Shown: positions 36,654 to 46,346, counted from the first letter of the stretch. The stretch: DNA of 64,000 nucleotides from Roseateles koreensis (GCF_028595305.1 NZ_JAQQXS010000015.1:52917-116916), one strand, 5' to 3'. A program made the numbers and translations. The notes: generated by a model not told the origin, from the letters alone.

Positions 36654-38069
36654 TTACAGCGTGTAATACATGTCGAACTCGACCGGATGCGTGGTCATGC
36701 GCATGCGCGTGACTTCTTGCATCTTCAGTTCGATGTAGGCGTCGATATAGGCATCAGTGAACACGCCACCCTTGGTCAGGAAGGCACGGTCCTTGTCCAG
36801 ATATTCCAGCGCCTGCTCGAGGCTGTGGCAAACGGTCGGCACCAATGCGTCTTCTTCAGGCGGCAAATGGTACAGATCCTTGGTGGCTGCTTCGCCCGGA
36901 TGGATCTTGTTTTCCACGCCGTCCAGACCCGCCATCAGCAGGGCCGAGAAACCCAGGTAGGGGTTCATCAGAGGATCGGGGAAACGTGCCTCAATGCGAC
37001 GCCCCTTGGGGTTGGCCACGAAGGGGATACGGATCGACGCTGAACGGTTGCGAGCCGAGTAAGCCAGCTTGACCGGCGCCTCAAAGCCAGGCACCAGACG
37101 CTTGTACGAATTGGTACCGGGGTTGGTGATGGCGTTCAGCGCGCGAGCGTGTTTGATGATGCCGCCGATGTAGTACAGGGCGAATTCGCTCAGGCCACCG
37201 TAGCCGTCACCGGCAAACAGGTTCTTGCCATCTTTCCAGACCGACTGGTGCACGTGCATGCCGCTGCCGTTGTCGCCAACGATGGGCTTAGGCATGAAAG
37301 TGGCGGTCTTGCCGTAGGCATGGGCCACGTTCTGGATCACGTACTTTTGCAGTTGGGTCCAGTCGGCGCGCTCAACCAGCGAGCTGAAGCGGGTGCCGAT
37401 TTCCATCTGGCCTGCATTAGCCACTTCGTGGTGATGCACTTCAACCGGGATGCCCAGTTGTTCCAGGATCAAGCTCATTTCCGAGCGCATGTCCTGGCCC
37501 GAATCCACCGGAGGCGTGGGGAAATAGCCGCCCTTGACGGTCGGACGGTAGCCGCTATTGCCTTGCTCGTAGTCCTTGCCCGAGTTCCAAGCAGCTTCTT
37601 CGGAGTCGATCTTCACGAAGCAACCCGACATGTCCACGTTCCAGCGGATGCTGTCGAACACGAAGAATTCAGGTTCCGGACCGAAGAAGGCGGTGTCGCC
37701 CAGGCCGGAGGACTTCAGGTAGGCTTCAGCGCGCTTGGCCAGCGAACGCGGATCACGCTCATAAGCCTTGCCATCGCTGGGCTCGACCACGTCGCAGCTC
37801 ATGATCAGCGTCGGCTCTTCGAAGAAAGGGTCGATGTTGGCGGTGTTCGGATCGGGCATCAACAGCATGTCGGAGGCCTCAATGCCCTTCCAACCTGCAA
37901 TCGAGGAGCCGTCAAAAGCGTGGCCGGAAACGAACTTGTCTTCGTCGAAATGCGACACGGGCACAGACACGTGCTGCTCCTTGCCACGGGTATCGGTGAA
38001 GCGGAAGTCAACAAACTTGACTTCGTTTTCCTTCACCATCTTCATCACGTCGGCGACGGTCTTGGCCAT
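36654..38069 (-). CDS. glnA: Glutamine synthetase type I
   Basis: 471 residues from ATG 38069, with AGGAG upstream; a TTG one codon earlier is not needed. Standard GSI features: [12 protein letters not shown], the [11 protein letters not shown] substrate loop, [26 protein letters not shown], and the adenylylation tyrosine region DLYHLPPEE. It forms glutamine from glutamate and ammonia in the cytoplasm. Expression is expected from the sigma-54 promoter at 38165-38180 with NtrC sites upstream, and activity by GlnE adenylylation. Confidence 0.98.
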   Translation of the reverse strand: MAKTVADVMKMVKENEVKFVDFRFTDTRGKEQHVSVPVSHFDEDKFVSGHAFDGSSIAGWKGIEASDMLLMPDPNTANIDPFFEEPTLIMSCDVVEPSDGKAYERDPRSLAKRAEAYLKSSGLGDTAFFGPEPEFFVFDSIRWNVDMSGCFVKIDSEEAAWNSGKDYEQGNSGYRPTVKGGYFPTPPVDSGQDMRSEMSLILEQLGIPVEVHHHEVANAGQMEIGTRFSSLVERADWTQLQKYVIQNVAHAYGKTATFMPKPIVGDNGSGMHVHQSVWKDGKNLFAGDGYGGLSEFALYYIGGIIKHARALNAITNPGTNSYKRLVPGFEAPVKLAYSARNRSASIRIPFVANPKGRRIEARFPDPLMNPYLGFSALLMAGLDGVENKIHPGEAATKDLYHLPPEEDALVPTVCHSLEQALEYLDKDRAFLTKGGVFTDAYIDAYIELKMQEVTRMRMTTHPVEFDMYYTL

Positions 38070-38164
38070 CAATAGCTCCTAGCGGAAAAATCTTGGGGGG
38101 GACTGATATTTATTCGGCACACGCACGTTTTTGAGTCGACTGACATGCACCGTGCATTGACTTA

Positions 38165-38180
38165 AGCAGTTTATGTGCCA
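38165..38180 (-). promoter_or_regulatory. Sigma-54 promoter of glnA
   Basis: On the minus strand TGGCACATAAACTGCT matches the -24/-12 consensus TGGCAC-N5-TTGCW with GG and GC exactly 10 bp apart and one mismatch in the -12 element. The predicted start is near 38155, giving a leader of about 85 nt. A TGCAC-C-GTGCA palindrome (38146-38156) spans the start site. Confidence 0.85.
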
Positions 38181-38274
38181 GCACAGTGCGCAAGCCGCCA
38201 AATTCGGGCGCAGCGGAATTATGCGGGCTTCACGGCGCAGCACAAGCCATCGGCAAAAAACAATTCATCGACAG

Positions 38275-38322
38275 CCACCGACTTGGTGCGCAGAATGACT
38301 CACTGCCGCACCAATTCGGTGC
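38275..38322 (-). promoter_or_regulatory. Tandem NtrC enhancer sites upstream of glnA
   Basis: GCACC-AATTC-GGTGC (38308-38322) is a perfect match to the NtrC half-site pair GCACC-N5-GGTGC; CCACC-GACTT-GGTGC (38275-38289) has one mismatch. Their centres are 33 bp apart, three helical turns, at about -127 and -160 from the predicted start. The distal site overlaps the last codons of the CinA-like gene. Confidence 0.85.
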
Positions 38323-39100
38323 TTACAACCGCACCAAACTCGAGCACGCCCGCTTTAAGCGCTTCATAAGCGGATGCCAACTGCCCTGCGTCTCCTTTGA
38401 CACCCAGTTCGATATGGCGGCCCCATTGAGGATGGTCGACGCTAGGTAGGCTGAACACCTTGATCCCTGTAAAGTGGGCTTCAATGGATTCCATCAAGGG
38501 CGTGAGGCTGGCCTCCATGGCGCCCAGAACAATCAAGGAACGCTCCAACACACCGCGCGCACGGTGCAGTTCGGCGTGGCGTTGGTCGAGCACCCAGGTC
38601 ATCATGGGGTGAGCCATCACCGGAAAGCCGGGCACGAAATACACGTTGCCCACGAAAAATCCGGGAATGCCGTTGAAGGGGTTGGGAATGATCTCCGCCC
38701 CGGTCGGAAACACACCCATCTGAAACCGGCGCAGGCTGTCCCCCGCCGCCGGGTCCGGTGGGGCGTGCCCCTGCTCTTGCGCCATGTGCTGGATGCGGGC
38801 CCAAATCAACTCACGCGCCTCAGGGTGAAGCTGTAATTCACGCCCCAGGGCCGCTGCGGCGGATTGCCGGGTGTGATCGTCCGGCGTGGCGCCGATGCCG
38901 CCACAGCTGATCACCAGATCGCCGCTGGCAAAGGCCTGGCGCAATTGCGCCGTGATACGCGCGGGGTCGTCGCCAAGGTACTGGGCCCAGTCCAGCTGCA
39001 TGCCCCGCTCCGACAGCAGTTCGATGAACTTGGACAGGTGGCGATCCTGACGCTTGCCGGACAGGATTTCGTCACCAATGATGATCAAACCGATGTTCAT
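38300..39100 (-). CDS. CinA/MoaB-like molybdopterin-binding domain protein
   Basis: 266 residues. The N-terminus GLIIIGDEILSGKRQD and SCGGIGATPDDHTRQSAAAAL are the MoCF-type motifs of the CinA N-terminal domain. The C-terminal nicotinamide-deamidase domain of full CinA is absent, so it is a stand-alone form. Function in vivo is unclear; nucleotide pyrophosphatase activity on ADP-ribose or FAD is known for relatives. Its start overlaps the EI24 gene stop (ATGA), and its last codons contain an NtrC site for the downstream glnA. Confidence 0.9.
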   Translation of the reverse strand: MNIGLIIIGDEILSGKRQDRHLSKFIELLSERGMQLDWAQYLGDDPARITAQLRQAFASGDLVISCGGIGATPDDHTRQSAAAALGRELQLHPEARELIWARIQHMAQEQGHAPPDPAAGDSLRRFQMGVFPTGAEIIPNPFNGIPGFFVGNVYFVPGFPVMAHPMMTWVLDQRHAELHRARGVLERSLIVLGAMEASLTPLMESIEAHFTGIKVFSLPSVDHPQWGRHIELGVKGDAGQLASAYEALKAGVLEFGAVVSTELVRQ

Positions 39101-40014
39101 GGGGCGGTGGCCGCGGGCGGCAAAGAGATGGTAGGGGGTGCGGGCGGATCAAGCACTTCGGCCAATGCCGGCACGCTGGGCGGCACAGGCGGGATGGTCG
39201 TCCCACTGCGCGCATTGCGCAACTCTTGCAACGCAGCCAGCGCATAGTGCGTGAACCACAGCATCGAAAAAGCGAATACCAAGGTGTACAGCCAGATCGA
39301 CAGCAAAACCAGCAGGGGCGCCATCGCCACGGCCATCACCCCCAAGGCCCAGATGGCCGCGGGTGCAGCGCCGAGATAGCCCGTCACCAGTCCCAGGATC
39401 AACAAGGGAAACCGATGCTGGCGCATCAGTTGGCGCCGCTCCTGCACTGACGCATGCAGGGCCAACGCATCAAAGCTGAACACCTTGTAACCCAGCCACC
39501 CCCAAATCAGCGGCGGCAAAAACAACACCAGCGGCGGAATCAGCCAAAACGGCATGCTTACCAACAAGGCCAGCAAGGCCAGTATCGAATACCAGAGCGA
39601 GTAGCCCAGCGACTTCCACCAGGCGCCGCCCTGCTTCTTTTCGAGCAGAGGAAAGCGCCGCTCGCCAACCAGCGCCACCAGCGACGACGACATCAGCATC
39701 GCCACCAGCAGCAAGCTCAGCACCACGATCACCGGCAGGGCAAAAGCCAAAACCAGCAGCGGCGCCATGACGCTGCGGAACCCGCTCGCGCCGACATGAT
39801 CCAGCCAACCCAGCAGGGTGTCGATCAACCGCCAGGAGTCCAAGGTGGCGCGCATGCCCGCAACCGTGTCTTCCCAATAAAAATAGCCCAGCGCAAATGC
39901 CAAGCCGGCCGATAGCAATAGCGGCAGCACCGACATGGCAATGACCCGCGGATGCAGGCAATAGGCCGCAGCCCGCCAAAACGCATCGGCTACCCGCCCC
40001 ATAGAATTGATCAT
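39097..40014 (-). CDS. EI24/CysZ-like membrane protein
   Basis: 305 residues from ATG 40014, preceded by GAGG at a good distance; a GTG at 40032 is also in frame. Several hydrophobic helices: VIAMSVLPLLLSAGLAFALG, LLVLAFALPVIVVLSLLLV, LALLVSMPFWLIPPLVLFLP and a Gly/Ala-rich pair late in the protein. This is the EI24 family, to which the E. coli sulfate permease CysZ belongs. A role in sulfate uptake is possible but the gene is not near the cys cluster. The C-terminus is a Pro/Ala-rich tail. Confidence 0.85.
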   Translation of the reverse strand: MINSMGRVADAFWRAAAYCLHPRVIAMSVLPLLLSAGLAFALGYFYWEDTVAGMRATLDSWRLIDTLLGWLDHVGASGFRSVMAPLLVLAFALPVIVVLSLLLVAMLMSSSLVALVGERRFPLLEKKQGGAWWKSLGYSLWYSILALLALLVSMPFWLIPPLVLFLPPLIWGWLGYKVFSFDALALHASVQERRQLMRQHRFPLLILGLVTGYLGAAPAAIWALGVMAVAMAPLLVLLSIWLYTLVFAFSMLWFTHYALAALQELRNARSGTTIPPVPPSVPALAEVLDPPAPPTISLPPAATAP

Positions 40015-40078
40015 CTTGTTCGCCTCACTCACTCACAGTGGTCGCCATCTTGCGGCGAACAAAGCCAATGTCAAGCGA

Positions 40079-41044
40079 TCACGCCCGTTGAAACAGTCGC
40101 AGCACGCCCAGCCACTGCTGCGCCCAGAAGCCACGGCCGTAGTCACGCCCGCCCTCCTCGGGCAGTTGATCGCGCACGCCGGTGGCGTCCCATTGCAGCT
40201 TGAAATCGGCGGTACCGAAGATCACGTCCCAGAACGCAAACAGCACCGCAAAGTTATGCCCACCCAGGGTACCCTTGCCGTCTGACTCATGGCCGATGCC
40301 GATGGAGTGATGGCGCCGATGAAACCGGGGGCTCACCACCAGCCGCTCAAACACGGACCCGAACCACACGCGAACATTGGCATGTTGCAGGTTCTCCATC
40401 AGCTGAGACACCGCCACCAGCGCGACGAACTGCCCCGGCTCCACGCCGATGAATCGGGCCAACAGCACAAACACCGCGTCACGGATCACATCGTCCAGCA
40501 AGTGGTTGCGGTTGTCGCTCCACAGAGTCATCTGTCGCTGGCTGTGGTGCAGCGAATGCAGTGCCCACCACCAATTCCACTGATGCTGGGCGCGATGCAG
40601 CCAATAATTGACCCCGTCGAACACGAGCAAATAAAGCACGAAACTCACCAGGGGCAAATCGGTCACGCCGGGCCACAAGGCATCCAATTGAAAGCTGGGA
40701 ACACCCGCCAGCCGCATCTGCCCGGCCAACCAATCCCACGCCGGATCGATGCTGAAAAACATCACCAACCGGAACAGGCCCAAGCGGTGGATCAGCGTGT
40801 AGACCACGTCAACGTGAACGGCGGCGCGATCGGTCACTGCTTCCACCGGCCGCCAGCGCTCCAAGGCACGAATGAAGGTCAACATCACCAAGATTTGGAT
40901 CAGGCCGGCCAGTAGCCAGCCGGTCGCGGCAAAGGCCTCCTCCAGCAAATTGCCACCGCCCAAGCCAAAGACCAGGGGCTCAACCACCCCCTCGAACAAG
41001 TACAGCTGCGCTTGGTTGAATCCGTCAACGATGGCTTCGATCAT
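40079..41044 (-). CDS. Sterol desaturase / fatty acid hydroxylase family protein
   Basis: 321 residues with four hydrophobic segments. Three histidine clusters of the di-iron membrane hydroxylase family are present: HRAQH, HSLHHS and HRRHHS. It would hydroxylate or desaturate a lipid at the inner membrane; the substrate cannot be told. Its start overlaps the stop of the deacetylase gene (ATGA), which suggests co-translation. Confidence 0.9.
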   Translation of the reverse strand: MIEAIVDGFNQAQLYLFEGVVEPLVFGLGGGNLLEEAFAATGWLLAGLIQILVMLTFIRALERWRPVEAVTDRAAVHVDVVYTLIHRLGLFRLVMFFSIDPAWDWLAGQMRLAGVPSFQLDALWPGVTDLPLVSFVLYLLVFDGVNYWLHRAQHQWNWWWALHSLHHSQRQMTLWSDNRNHLLDDVIRDAVFVLLARFIGVEPGQFVALVAVSQLMENLQHANVRVWFGSVFERLVVSPRFHRRHHSIGIGHESDGKGTLGGHNFAVLFAFWDVIFGTADFKLQWDATGVRDQLPEEGGRDYGRGFWAQQWLGVLRLFQRA

Positions 41045-41943
41045 GGTTTTCGTCCGCCCGGCTTGCTCTCGGGTTTGGCGTCAGGCTTGCCTTCTAGCTT
41101 GCTGATGGGATTGCTAGCGGCATGGCTAGCCGCACTGGCCGCCGGATGCGCCGCAGCCGCCTTGAACAGGCCCGCAAAACGGGGATGCTCATGCAGCGGC
41201 GCAAAGCACATGCCTTTGTCTTTCAGCCCCTGCATCAGCGGCTCGAGCACCGCGGGCGCCCAAGGCTCCTGGCGCGACCAGATGCCCAAATGCGCCATCA
41301 AGATATCACCGGGCCGGATGTCGCTCAAAGCCCGCTCGAGCAGCATCGCGTTGGGGTAGCGGCTGCTGGACAACTCGTCTCCCAAAAAGCCGGCGGCGCT
41401 CCATCCCACATGGGTGTAGCCGCAGCGCTGGGTCGCCGCGAGCAACGCGGGTGAGGCCTTGCCAGCCGGCGCACGGAAGATAGGCCCCAGCGGTTTGCCC
41501 GTCATTTCGGTGAAGCGTTTGGCCACTTTGTCCAAGCTGTCGCAGTACTGCTGCGCCGTCACTTCTCGCACCACAGGTTTTTGCATGCCCGCAGCGGTGC
41601 GAACTTTGAAGCGCCCGTCGGGCAGGTCTTCCAGCCAAACGTCGTGGTCCCAGGTGTGCGCACCAAAGTCATGGCCCTGCGCGGCCAAGGCCTTCCACCA
41701 AGGAGCCCACTTCTCGTCCAGCGTCTGCCCGCCGGTTTGGGTCGGCTCATTGGCCAGGAAAAATGTGGCCTTGGCGTCAAAGCGTTTGAGCGTCTCAACA
41801 ATCAGCGGCGCCACGCCCATATGACCGGTGTCGAAAGTGAGGTAGACCGGCTTGTCGCAAACCGGAGCGGCCTGCACACCCCAAGCCAGCGCCCATCCCA
41901 CGATCCCCCCAACCCACGGGCGAGCCAAATGCAAAAAGCCCAT
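41041..41943 (-). CDS. Polysaccharide deacetylase family protein (NodB domain)
   Basis: 300 residues from ATG 41943 with a signal peptide (ending ~ GVQAAP). NodB-domain motifs: VYLTFDTGHMG (usually TFDDG, so the second, metal-binding Asp is Thr here), GAHTWDHD for the paired histidines, RAPAGKAS, and ILMAHLG near the end. Periplasmic or outer-surface N- or O-deacetylation of a glycan is expected from the family, but the altered first motif leaves metal use open. The Ala/Lys/Pro-rich C-terminus looks disordered. One-base overlap with the YncE-like gene (TGATG). Confidence 0.88.
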   Translation of the reverse strand: MGFLHLARPWVGGIVGWALAWGVQAAPVCDKPVYLTFDTGHMGVAPLIVETLKRFDAKATFFLANEPTQTGGQTLDEKWAPWWKALAAQGHDFGAHTWDHDVWLEDLPDGRFKVRTAAGMQKPVVREVTAQQYCDSLDKVAKRFTEMTGKPLGPIFRAPAGKASPALLAATQRCGYTHVGWSAAGFLGDELSSSRYPNAMLLERALSDIRPGDILMAHLGIWSRQEPWAPAVLEPLMQGLKDKGMCFAPLHEHPRFAGLFKAAAAHPAASAASHAASNPISKLEGKPDAKPESKPGGRKP

Positions 41944-42977
41944 CACTGACGCGGCATGTGATCCAAGGTCCACACGCCGTGCGGCGATTTACCCACGCTG
42001 ACTTGCTGAATCACCTTGCGGCTCACTGTGTCGATCTTGGTCAGCTTGCCCGCCCAACGAGAGGTCACGAGAATCGTCTTGCCGTCGGCCAGCACTTCCA
42101 TGTCATCCGGGCCGTTCGGGCCGGGAAACTCGTCAACCACCGCAAAGGTCTGCAAATCGATCTTGCTGATGGTGTTGCCAGCACGGTTGCTGACCAACAC
42201 ATGGCGCCCGTCGCCCCAATTGCGGAAGGAGTGCGCGCCTTTGCCTGAAGCGATGCGTTTGACCAACTTGGCAGGTACCGCCGGGTTGCTGACGTCGTAG
42301 ACCTCCACCTCCTTGGCACCCGTCAAAGCCACCAGGATGTGTTTGTCATCGGGCGCCAGAAAAATATCTGCGGGCATGGGCCCAACCTTGACCTTCCAAC
42401 GCGGTGTCTGGGTGGCCAGGTCCACCGCCAGCAACTCATCGCTGTCTTGCAGGCTCACGTACAGCACCGTGCTCTTGGTGTCGATGTAGAGATGGCTGGG
42501 CGTCTTGGGCGCAGCAATGCGCTTGACCAGTTGGAAAGGATTGTTGGCGTCCGCCGGCACCCAGCGATAAATGCTCACGTGGTCGAGCCGGTTGGCTGCC
42601 GTCACAAACCACTTCATATCGGGCGAAAAACGCAGATGGTAGGGGTCGGAAATCCCGTTAATCACCCGCTGCACCTCGGCCGTTACCGGGTTGACAAAGG
42701 TCAGCGAGTCCCCCAGCGCATTGGCCACGACCAAGGACTTGTCGTCCGGGGTGAGATAGAGGTGATGCGGCTCTTTGCCCGTGGGGATCCGTTTGATTTC
42801 AGTGAAGGTGACCGGGTCGATCACGCTGATGTTGGCATCCAGTGAATTCAAGACAAAAATCGGCTTGGCCGCGCGCGCCAGCGCTGCACCAACTGCAGGC
42901 GGTGCCGCCAATGCCGACAAGGCGGAACCAGCAAGAACCCAAGAGGCAAGAACGCGCGGCCGGAACAAAAACAACAT
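41943..42977 (-). CDS. YncE-like beta-propeller protein
   Basis: 344 residues from ATG 42977 with a signal peptide (LSALAAPP). The rest is a repeated seven-blade pattern: ISVIDPVTFTEIKRIPTGKEPHHLYLTP, a segment with SLTFVNPVTAEVQRVI, and later ISKIDLQTFAVVDEFPGPNG and LTKIDTVSRKVIQQVSVGKSPHG. Periplasmic 40-residue repeats of this type bind ligands or proteins. It is directly upstream of, and overlaps, the deacetylase gene. Function unknown. Confidence 0.88.
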   Translation of the reverse strand: MLFLFRPRVLASWVLAGSALSALAAPPAVGAALARAAKPIFVLNSLDANISVIDPVTFTEIKRIPTGKEPHHLYLTPDDKSLVVANALGDSLTFVNPVTAEVQRVINGISDPYHLRFSPDMKWFVTAANRLDHVSIYRWVPADANNPFQLVKRIAAPKTPSHLYIDTKSTVLYVSLQDSDELLAVDLATQTPRWKVKVGPMPADIFLAPDDKHILVALTGAKEVEVYDVSNPAVPAKLVKRIASGKGAHSFRNWGDGRHVLVSNRAGNTISKIDLQTFAVVDEFPGPNGPDDMEVLADGKTILVTSRWAGKLTKIDTVSRKVIQQVSVGKSPHGVWTLDHMPRQ

Positions 42978-43152
42978 CAATGCAACCTCAGGCAGAAAGA
43001 AAATGGAGGGCCACCCACCGAGCGGCACCAAGCGCCAGTGTAGTAGGCAGGCGCCAGCGGGTCTTGCCCAGGGTCAATGCACCTGCCGGTTGGCCGCCTG
43101 AATGTGCGCGCAGCAACACAAGTCCATCAGCCCCGCTGCCTATACTGCCCGC

Positions 43153-43977
43153 ATGACTGAACACACCCCTGAGCAGACCGCAGCCGGCCCCAACGCTGTG
43201 CTCAAACCCGGCGACAGTTATGTACAGTCCTTCGCCCGGGGTTTGTCAGTCATTCGCGCTTTCAATGCGGACGCACCGCAGCAAACTTTGAGTGAAGTGG
43301 CCAAACGCTGCCAACTCAGCCGCGCCGGTGCGCGCCGAATTCTGCTGACGCTTGAAACGCTGGGTTATGTCAGCTGCGACGGGCGTCAATTCGCCCTCAC
43401 GCCGAAAATTCTGGACCTCGGCTTTGCCTACCTCTCCAGCCAACCCCTGTGGCACTTTGCCGAGCCAGTGATGCAGACCCTGGCCAGCGAGCTGGGGGAA
43501 AGCGTGTCCGCTGCTGTCCTGGAAAGCAGCGACATCGTCTACATCCTGCGCGTCCCGGCCCGCAAGATCATGAGCGTCAATCTGGGGCCCGGTAGCCGCC
43601 TGCCCGCTTGGTGCACCTCGATGGGCCGCGTCTTGCTGGCTGGCCTGAGCCAAGACGCCCTTGACCGCTATCTGCAAGGCCTGGCCGACGGGCCCATGGC
43701 CCGCCACACCGTGCGCACGGTTACCAATGAAGAGGAACTGCGGCAGCGGATCGCACAGGTTCGCGAACAAGGCTGGTGCCTGCTGAACCAGGAATTGGAA
43801 GAAGGCTTGGTGTCGCTCGCCGCCCCCATCGTGGACCGCAATGGCCACACGCTGGCCGCGCTCAATATTGGCGCGCAAGTCAATCGAACGCCGCCAGAAG
43901 CCTTGTTGGAAAACTGCCTGCCCAAACTGACGGAAGCCGCCCGGCGAATCTCCGCCCTGTTGCAAACCAAGGGCTGA
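43153..43977 (+). CDS. IclR family regulator (PcaR/PcaU/PobR type)
   Basis: 274 residues from ATG 43153 (MTEHTPEQTAAG); an ATG at 43102 is also in frame. The N-terminal winged helix is SLRARG-type: VQSFARGLSVIRAFNADAPQQTLSEVAK and CQLSRAGARRILLTLETLGYV. The C-terminal effector domain contains MSVNLGPGSRLPAWCTSMGRVLLA. The sequence fits the subfamily controlling protocatechuate, p-hydroxybenzoate or related aromatic catabolism. No catabolic operon adjoins it; the target is unknown. Confidence 0.9.
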   Translation: MTEHTPEQTAAGPNAVLKPGDSYVQSFARGLSVIRAFNADAPQQTLSEVAKRCQLSRAGARRILLTLETLGYVSCDGRQFALTPKILDLGFAYLSSQPLWHFAEPVMQTLASELGESVSAAVLESSDIVYILRVPARKIMSVNLGPGSRLPAWCTSMGRVLLAGLSQDALDRYLQGLADGPMARHTVRTVTNEEELRQRIAQVREQGWCLLNQELEEGLVSLAAPIVDRNGHTLAALNIGAQVNRTPPEALLENCLPKLTEAARRISALLQTKG

Positions 43978-44030
43978 TTCAAACCACGACGGGCTTGCCA
44001 CCACGTCGCGAGGCCCTCTCCAACGAAGAT

Positions 44031-44059
44031 CGGCGGTGAAGGCGCCTCCCTCACCGCCG
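44031..44059. terminator. Hairpin between the convergent iclR-type and phaB genes
   Basis: CGGCGGTGA (44031-44039) pairs with TCACCGCCG (44051-44059) around an 11-nt loop. No T-run on either side; possible bidirectional terminator. Confidence 0.45.
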
Positions 44060-44086
44060 ACTGCTGAGCTTGATGAACTCAGGACT

Positions 44087-44109
44087 CAGGCGCCATGACC
44101 CGGCGCCTG
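44087..44109 (-). terminator. Hairpin after phaB
   Basis: CAGGCGCC (44087-44094) and GGCGCCTG (44102-44109), 8-bp GC stem, 7-nt loop, directly after the phaB stop on the minus strand. Lacks a T-run. Confidence 0.45.
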
Positions 44110-44117
44110 TAACCGCA

Positions 44118-44855
44118 TCAACCCATGTGCAAACCGCCGTTGCAGCTGAAATCAGCCCCGGTGGTGAAGCCCGAATCCTCGCCCGCCAGCCACGCCACGA
44201 TCGCCGCAATTTCTTCAGGCGTACCAAGGCGTTTGATGGGGATGGTCGCGACGATTTTCTCCAGCACCTCAGGCCGGATCGCCTTGACCATATCGGTGCC
44301 GATATAACCCGGGCTCACCGTGTTGACCGTGACGCCCTTGGCGGCAACTTCTTGCGCCAAGGCCATGGTGAAGCCATGCATACCGGCCTTGGCGGCCGAG
44401 TAGTTGGTTTGCCCAAACTGGCCCTTCTCACCGTTCACCGACGAGATGTTGATGATGCGGCCCCAGCCCCGCTCCATCATGTCTTCAATCACCTGCTTGG
44501 TCACGTTGAACATGGAGTTCAGGTTGGTGCCAATCACCGCGTCCCAGTCCGCACGGCTCATCTTGCGGAACATGCCGTCCCGGGTGATGCCGGCGTTGTT
44601 GACCAACACGTCCACGGGGCCGTGCTCCGCGCGCACCTTGGCAAAAGCTTCTACGGTGGAGTCCCACTCGGCCACATTGCCCACGGACGCATAAAAGGTA
44701 TAGCCCAGTGCGGCTTGTTCATGGAGCCACTTGGTGAAGTCGCGGCTCGGGCCGCAACCGGCGATGACCTTGAAGCCCTCTTTGTGCAAGCGCTGGCACA
44801 TCGCGGTGCCAATGCCGCCCATGCCGCCGGTGACATATGCAATTTTCTGACTCAT
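44118..44855 (-). CDS. phaB: Acetoacetyl-CoA reductase
   Basis: 245 residues, SDR fold. VTGGMGGIGTAMCQRL is the NADPH site, NNAGITRDGMFRKM the adenine-pocket motif, INISSVNGEKGQFGQTNYSAAKAG holds the catalytic Ser, Tyr and Lys. It reduces acetoacetyl-CoA to (R)-3-hydroxybutyryl-CoA, the monomer for PhaC. AAGGAG precedes the ATG. Third gene of the phaC-phaA-phaB operon, 209 bp after phaA. Confidence 0.97.
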   Translation of the reverse strand: MSQKIAYVTGGMGGIGTAMCQRLHKEGFKVIAGCGPSRDFTKWLHEQAALGYTFYASVGNVAEWDSTVEAFAKVRAEHGPVDVLVNNAGITRDGMFRKMSRADWDAVIGTNLNSMFNVTKQVIEDMMERGWGRIINISSVNGEKGQFGQTNYSAAKAGMHGFTMALAQEVAAKGVTVNTVSPGYIGTDMVKAIRPEVLEKIVATIPIKRLGTPEEIAAIVAWLAGEDSGFTTGADFSCNGGLHMG

Positions 44856-45064
44856 TTGAATCTCCTTCGCCTCCAGGGCTCGCTGTTCAGGGTCGCTCGC
44901 AACGTCGCGTCCAAAACGCTGCTTGCGACTTGTCTCTATTCATCGAAGAAGACGCAGGTAATCTACAGTGCCAGTCAAGGCTCCCGCATGCCCTACAGGT
45001 GGTCAAGCGGGTTGACCCTATTGGTGCAAATCCACATCCACCAAGTCTTGATTCACATCAAAAC

Positions 45065-46246
45065 TCAACGTTCCACCGTCAGTGCCACACCCATGCCGCC
45101 ACCGATACACAGCGAGGCGATGCCCTTCTTGGCGTTGCGTCGCTGCATTTCATGCAGCAGCGTGACCAAGATGCGGGCGCCGGAAGCACCGATGGGATGA
45201 CCCAGGGCAATCGCGCCGCCATTGACATTGACCTTGCTCATGTCCCAGCCCATTTCCTGGTGAACGGCACAGGCCTGTGCGGCAAAGGCTTCATTGATTT
45301 CAAGCAGGTCGAGGTCTTGCGCCTTCCAACCCGCACGCTCCAACGCCTTGCGAGCCGCAGGCACAGGCCCCATGCCCATGATGGCGGGATCGAGGCCTGC
45401 CGATGCATAAGAAGCAATGCGCGCCAAGGGCGTCAGACCCAATTGAGCCGCCTTGGTAGCCGTCATGAGCAGCAGGCCCGCCGCGCCGTCGTTCAAGCCG
45501 GAGGCATTGCCCGCCGTCACGCTGCCGGCCTTGTCGAAGGCAGGGCGCAAACCCGCCAGCACGTCGGCATTGGATTTGCGGTTGATGAATTCATCGGCAT
45601 CAAAGACGATGGGGTCGCCCTTCTTCTGGGCGATCGACACAGCGGCAATCTCATCCTTGAACCGGCCGGCATCCTGAGCAGCGGCAGCCTTTTGCTGAGA
45701 ACCGAGGGCCAGCGCGTCTTGCGCCTCCCGACTGATGCCGTATTGCTTAGCCACATTTTCAGCGGTGATGCCCATGTGGTATTGGTTGTACACATCCCAC
45801 AGGCCGTCGGTGATCATGGTGTCAATCAACTTCCAGTCGCCCATGCGTTGACCGTCACGCGAGCCGGGCAGCACGTGGGGGGCGAGGCTCATATTTTCCT
45901 GGCCACCAGCGATGACGATGTCGCTGTCACCGTCGCGAATGGCCTGCGCGGCCAGCATCACAGCCTTCAAGCCGGAGCCGCACACCTTGTTGATCGTGAA
46001 GCCCGGCACCGACTGCGGCAAGCCCGACTTGATCACGGTTTGGCGCGCAGGGTTTTGGCCGGCGCCGGCGGTCAACACTTGGCCCAGGATCACTTCATTG
46101 ATCTGCCCGCCCTCCAGGCCCGAGCGACGCAGCAGGTCTTTCACCACGGTCGCACCGAGCTCAACGGCGGATGTCTTGGCCAAGGTGCCGCCAAACTTGC
46201 CAATGGCGGTACGCGCTGCGGCCACAATCACGATGTCTGTCGTCAT
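45065..46246 (-). CDS. phaA: Acetyl-CoA acetyltransferase (beta-ketothiolase)
   Basis: 393 residues from ATG 46246 ([16 protein letters not shown]) with GGAG six bases upstream. Active-site Cys in [11 protein letters not shown], His in [11 protein letters not shown], and the second Cys in [10 protein letters not shown] near the C-terminus. It condenses two acetyl-CoA into acetoacetyl-CoA, the first step to polyhydroxybutyrate. It follows phaC by 100 bp. Confidence 0.96.
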   Translation of the reverse strand: MTTDIVIVAAARTAIGKFGGTLAKTSAVELGATVVKDLLRRSGLEGGQINEVILGQVLTAGAGQNPARQTVIKSGLPQSVPGFTINKVCGSGLKAVMLAAQAIRDGDSDIVIAGGQENMSLAPHVLPGSRDGQRMGDWKLIDTMITDGLWDVYNQYHMGITAENVAKQYGISREAQDALALGSQQKAAAAQDAGRFKDEIAAVSIAQKKGDPIVFDADEFINRKSNADVLAGLRPAFDKAGSVTAGNASGLNDGAAGLLLMTATKAAQLGLTPLARIASYASAGLDPAIMGMGPVPAARKALERAGWKAQDLDLLEINEAFAAQACAVHQEMGWDMSKVNVNGGAIALGHPIGASGARILVTLLHEMQRRNAKKGIASLCIGGGMGVALTVER

Positions 46247-46346
46247 GTCTGTCTCCAATCCGTTCAATTAAAAGGTTATGTTTTCGCAAGACCCGATCGG
46301 CTGCCGGGTCGCTGCGCGGTGAAATTTAGAACTTGTCCGCAACTTC

